From Candidatus Rokuibacteriota bacterium (GTDB taxonomy: Bacteria > Methylomirabilota > Methylomirabilia > Rokubacteriales > CSP1-6), in the NCBI GenBank assembly GCA_003221635.1, contig QHSR01000062.1, positions 1 through 32,910 on the forward strand: 32,910 nt of DNA, written 5' to 3'. The position numbers and the translations under genes are program-made. Shown one piece after another: positions 31,595 to 32,910 of this stretch; the first letter of the stretch is position 1, and the number at the start of each line of letters is the position of its first letter. The notes beneath the pieces were generated by a model. The model had not been told where the DNA came from. It made no database searches and saw only the letters and a list, made by a program, of their open reading frames with translations.

Positions 31595-31810
31595 ATGCAG
31601 ACCATCCACGAGCGACTCACTCTCCTGCTACGGGCGTATCGAACGATTGGCTTCTGTGATGCCTGCCTCGCGCTGAAGATGGGGGCTTTCCCCCGAGAGG
31701 TCCAGAAAGCCGTGATCGTGATCGGTGACAGCTCCGGGTTCCAGATCATCCCGGGGAAATGTTCCGAGTGTCTCCAGGAGCAGATGGTCGTTCGCGCCCT
31801 TGCTGCCTGA
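31595..31810 (+). CDS. 71-residue protein with paired CxxC motifs
   Basis: The 71-residue protein starts at ATG 31595 after CGGGAGCA. CDAC (about 21-24) lies in IGFCDACLALKM, and CSEC (about 56-59) lies in PGKCSECLQEQ. The spacing of about 30 residues fits a zinc-ribbon or rubredoxin-knuckle-type site, separated by a helix and the strand KAVIVIGDSSGFQII. No family is recognised. It may be regulatory or a structural metal protein. It stands alone on the plus strand between a hairpin and a MmgE/PrpD gene 73 bp downstream. Confidence 0.6.
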   Translation: MQTIHERLTLLLRAYRTIGFCDACLALKMGAFPREVQKAVIVIGDSSGFQIIPGKCSECLQEQMVVRALAA

Positions 31811-31882
31811 CCCGAGTAGTTTCAACCCCCGGGAACCCGTTCATTCCGCCAGGAGACCTTCCGCCTTCCACGACGGGGCTGG

Positions 31883-32910
31883 ATGATGGGTAAGGCAATC
31901 GAGGAGCTGGCCCACTTCGCGGCCGGCACGCCGTGGGAGACCATCCCCGAGGCTCTGCGGGAGCACGCCAAGCTCGTGCTGCTGGACACAGTGGGCGTGA
32001 TCTTGGCCGGTTCGGTGCAAGCCGAGGTGGCCGACGTGCGAACGCGACTGACCGCGACCGGTGGTCGTGGCGCGACCGTCTACGCGCCGGGATGGCCGAC
32101 GACGGACCCGCGCACGGCGGCCCTGCTCAACGGACTGGCAGGACGCTCGATCGAGCTGTGCGAGGGGCATCGCTACGTCTCCTGCCAGGGCGCCGTGCAG
32201 GTCCTGCCGACCGCGCTGGCCAGCGCTGAATGGCTGGAACGGTCGGGCCGGGAGACGCTGGCCGCGCTGATCTTCGGATACGAGGTCGCCGCCCGACTCG
32301 GGGCGGGCCTGACGGCCCGGCCAATCGCCCATCAAAACGGCCAGGCGCCTCTACTGGGCGCGGTGGCTGCCGGGGCGCGGCTGCGCAAACTGACCGGCGA
32401 GCAGATGAGCCTCGCCCTCAGGATCGGCGCGATCCTCGTCCTCACGCCCGGCTACACCAACGCCGTGGCGGGGGCCACCGCGCTGAACGTGGCCGGAGGA
32501 ATGAGCGGCTTCGCCGGGGTGCTGGCGCCGGAGCTGGCGCTGGCCGGCGTGGTCGCACAGCCGAACGCCATCGAGGAGGCCTTCGGCCAGCTGGTCGGCG
32601 ACGGGTTCCGCCCTGAGGCCCTGACGGAAGAGCTGGGTCAGCGGTGGGAGATCGCCCGCAACTATTTCCGGCTGCGCGCCTGCTGCAACCCGATCTATAC
32701 GGCGCTGGACGCTCTCGAAGACATCCTCGCCGATCTTCGACCCCATCCCACCAGCATCGAGCGCATCGAGGTGGCGACCTACCGTTTCGCCGCGAACATG
32801 CGCGATCCCGACCCGGTCAACTATTTCGCGGCCAAGTACTCGCTGCCCCACGCGGCGGCTGCTCTGGTCCTGCGAGGCAACGCGGGCTATCACGCCTTCA
32901 CCGAGGAAGT
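31883..32910 (+). CDS. MmgE/PrpD family protein (partial at the window edge)
   Basis: The frame is open from ATG 31883 (or 31886) to the window end, giving 342 residues of a family normally near 450. KLVLLDTVGVILAGS, GLAGRSIELCEGHRYVSCQG, LIFGYEVAARLGAG and NVAGGMSGFAGVLAPEL are the all-alpha domain features of MmgE/PrpD. NYFRLRACCNPIYTALDAL and AKYSLPHAAAALVLRG are the conserved C-terminal-domain starts. The family includes 2-methylcitrate dehydratase, cis-aconitate decarboxylase and many uncharacterised lyases of organic-acid breakdown. It shows CCNPIY where PrpD itself has a C.Y.H-type pattern, so another substrate is likely. Confidence 0.85.
   Translation, partial: MMGKAIEELAHFAAGTPWETIPEALREHAKLVLLDTVGVILAGSVQAEVADVRTRLTATGGRGATVYAPGWPTTDPRTAALLNGLAGRSIELCEGHRYVSCQGAVQVLPTALASAEWLERSGRETLAALIFGYEVAARLGAGLTARPIAHQNGQAPLLGAVAAGARLRKLTGEQMSLALRIGAILVLTPGYTNAVAGATALNVAGGMSGFAGVLAPELALAGVVAQPNAIEEAFGQLVGDGFRPEALTEELGQRWEIARNYFRLRACCNPIYTALDALEDILADLRPHPTSIERIEVATYRFAANMRDPDPVNYFAAKYSLPHAAAALVLRGNAGYHAFTEE

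Noticed and set aside
1-32910. tRNA, rRNA, CRISPR arrays, insertion sequences, integrases
   Set aside because: No cloverleaf, repeat-spacer pattern, transposase motif or terminal repeats were seen on reading both strands, although I could not run a covariance-model search.

Overview
The window is about 32.9 kb of very GC-rich bacterial DNA. Genes are tightly packed on both strands, with many ATGA or TGATG start/stop overlaps. There are no rRNA or tRNA genes, CRISPR arrays or intact mobile elements that I can see. The mix of luciferase-like flavin monooxygenases (LLM), acetolactate-synthase-like thiamine diphosphate (TPP) enzymes, amidohydrolases, VOC proteins and DUF4242 proteins fits an uncultured soil or sediment lineage such as Candidatus Rokubacteria/Methylomirabilota. 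That placement is inference from gene content; no marker gene is present.

Layout. (1) 1-152: tail of a probable P5C/proline-type aldehyde dehydrogenase. (2) 142-7531, minus strand: a compact operon read as amidohydrolase, alpha/beta hydrolase, LLM monooxygenase, asparaginase, TPP enzyme, SelA-like PLP enzyme and a possible 28-aa ORF. The amidohydrolase and asparaginase are frameshifted. (3) 7617-8543: a divergent two-domain VOC protein, separated from the operon by an 85-bp gap with a perfect inverted repeat. (4) 8568-12246: an alpha/beta hydrolase with Lys at the nucleophile position (minus strand), then a GMC oxidoreductase, a DUF4242 protein and a carbon-nitrogen hydrolase (plus strand). 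(5) 12318-15270: a Gfo/Idh/MocA oxidoreductase (minus) divergent from two overlapping acetyl-xylan-esterase-like genes; the first is frameshifted and the second has lost the serine nucleophile motif.

(6) 15814-25605, plus strand: a cell-surface glycan locus. It encodes a glycoside-hydrolase/GT2 fusion with membrane helices, an MsbA-like ABC exporter (broken here), two tandem paralogous GT-B-like proteins, a GT4 glycosyltransferase and a polysaccharide-deacetylase-like protein. Its left flank is about 540 bp of probably decayed sequence and its right flank is a hydrolase fragment cut at both ends, so it may be an inserted block. (7) 26016-29701, minus strand: a second catabolic operon, LLM / TPP enzyme / F420-type LLM, divergent from a flavin reductase family gene (29889-30500) that could supply reduced flavin. 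(8) 30657-32910: three small proteins (a SWIB-like 57-aa protein, an exported 98-aa protein and a CxxC protein), two strong hairpins, and the start of a MmgE/PrpD family gene.

The genes suggest two themes: breakdown of small organic acids or ring compounds (two LLM+TPP operons with hydrolases, VOC, flavin reductase, MmgE/PrpD), and synthesis plus export of a surface polysaccharide. Four genes carry frameshifts, so either the assembly has indel errors or part of this region is decaying. Reads are needed to decide.
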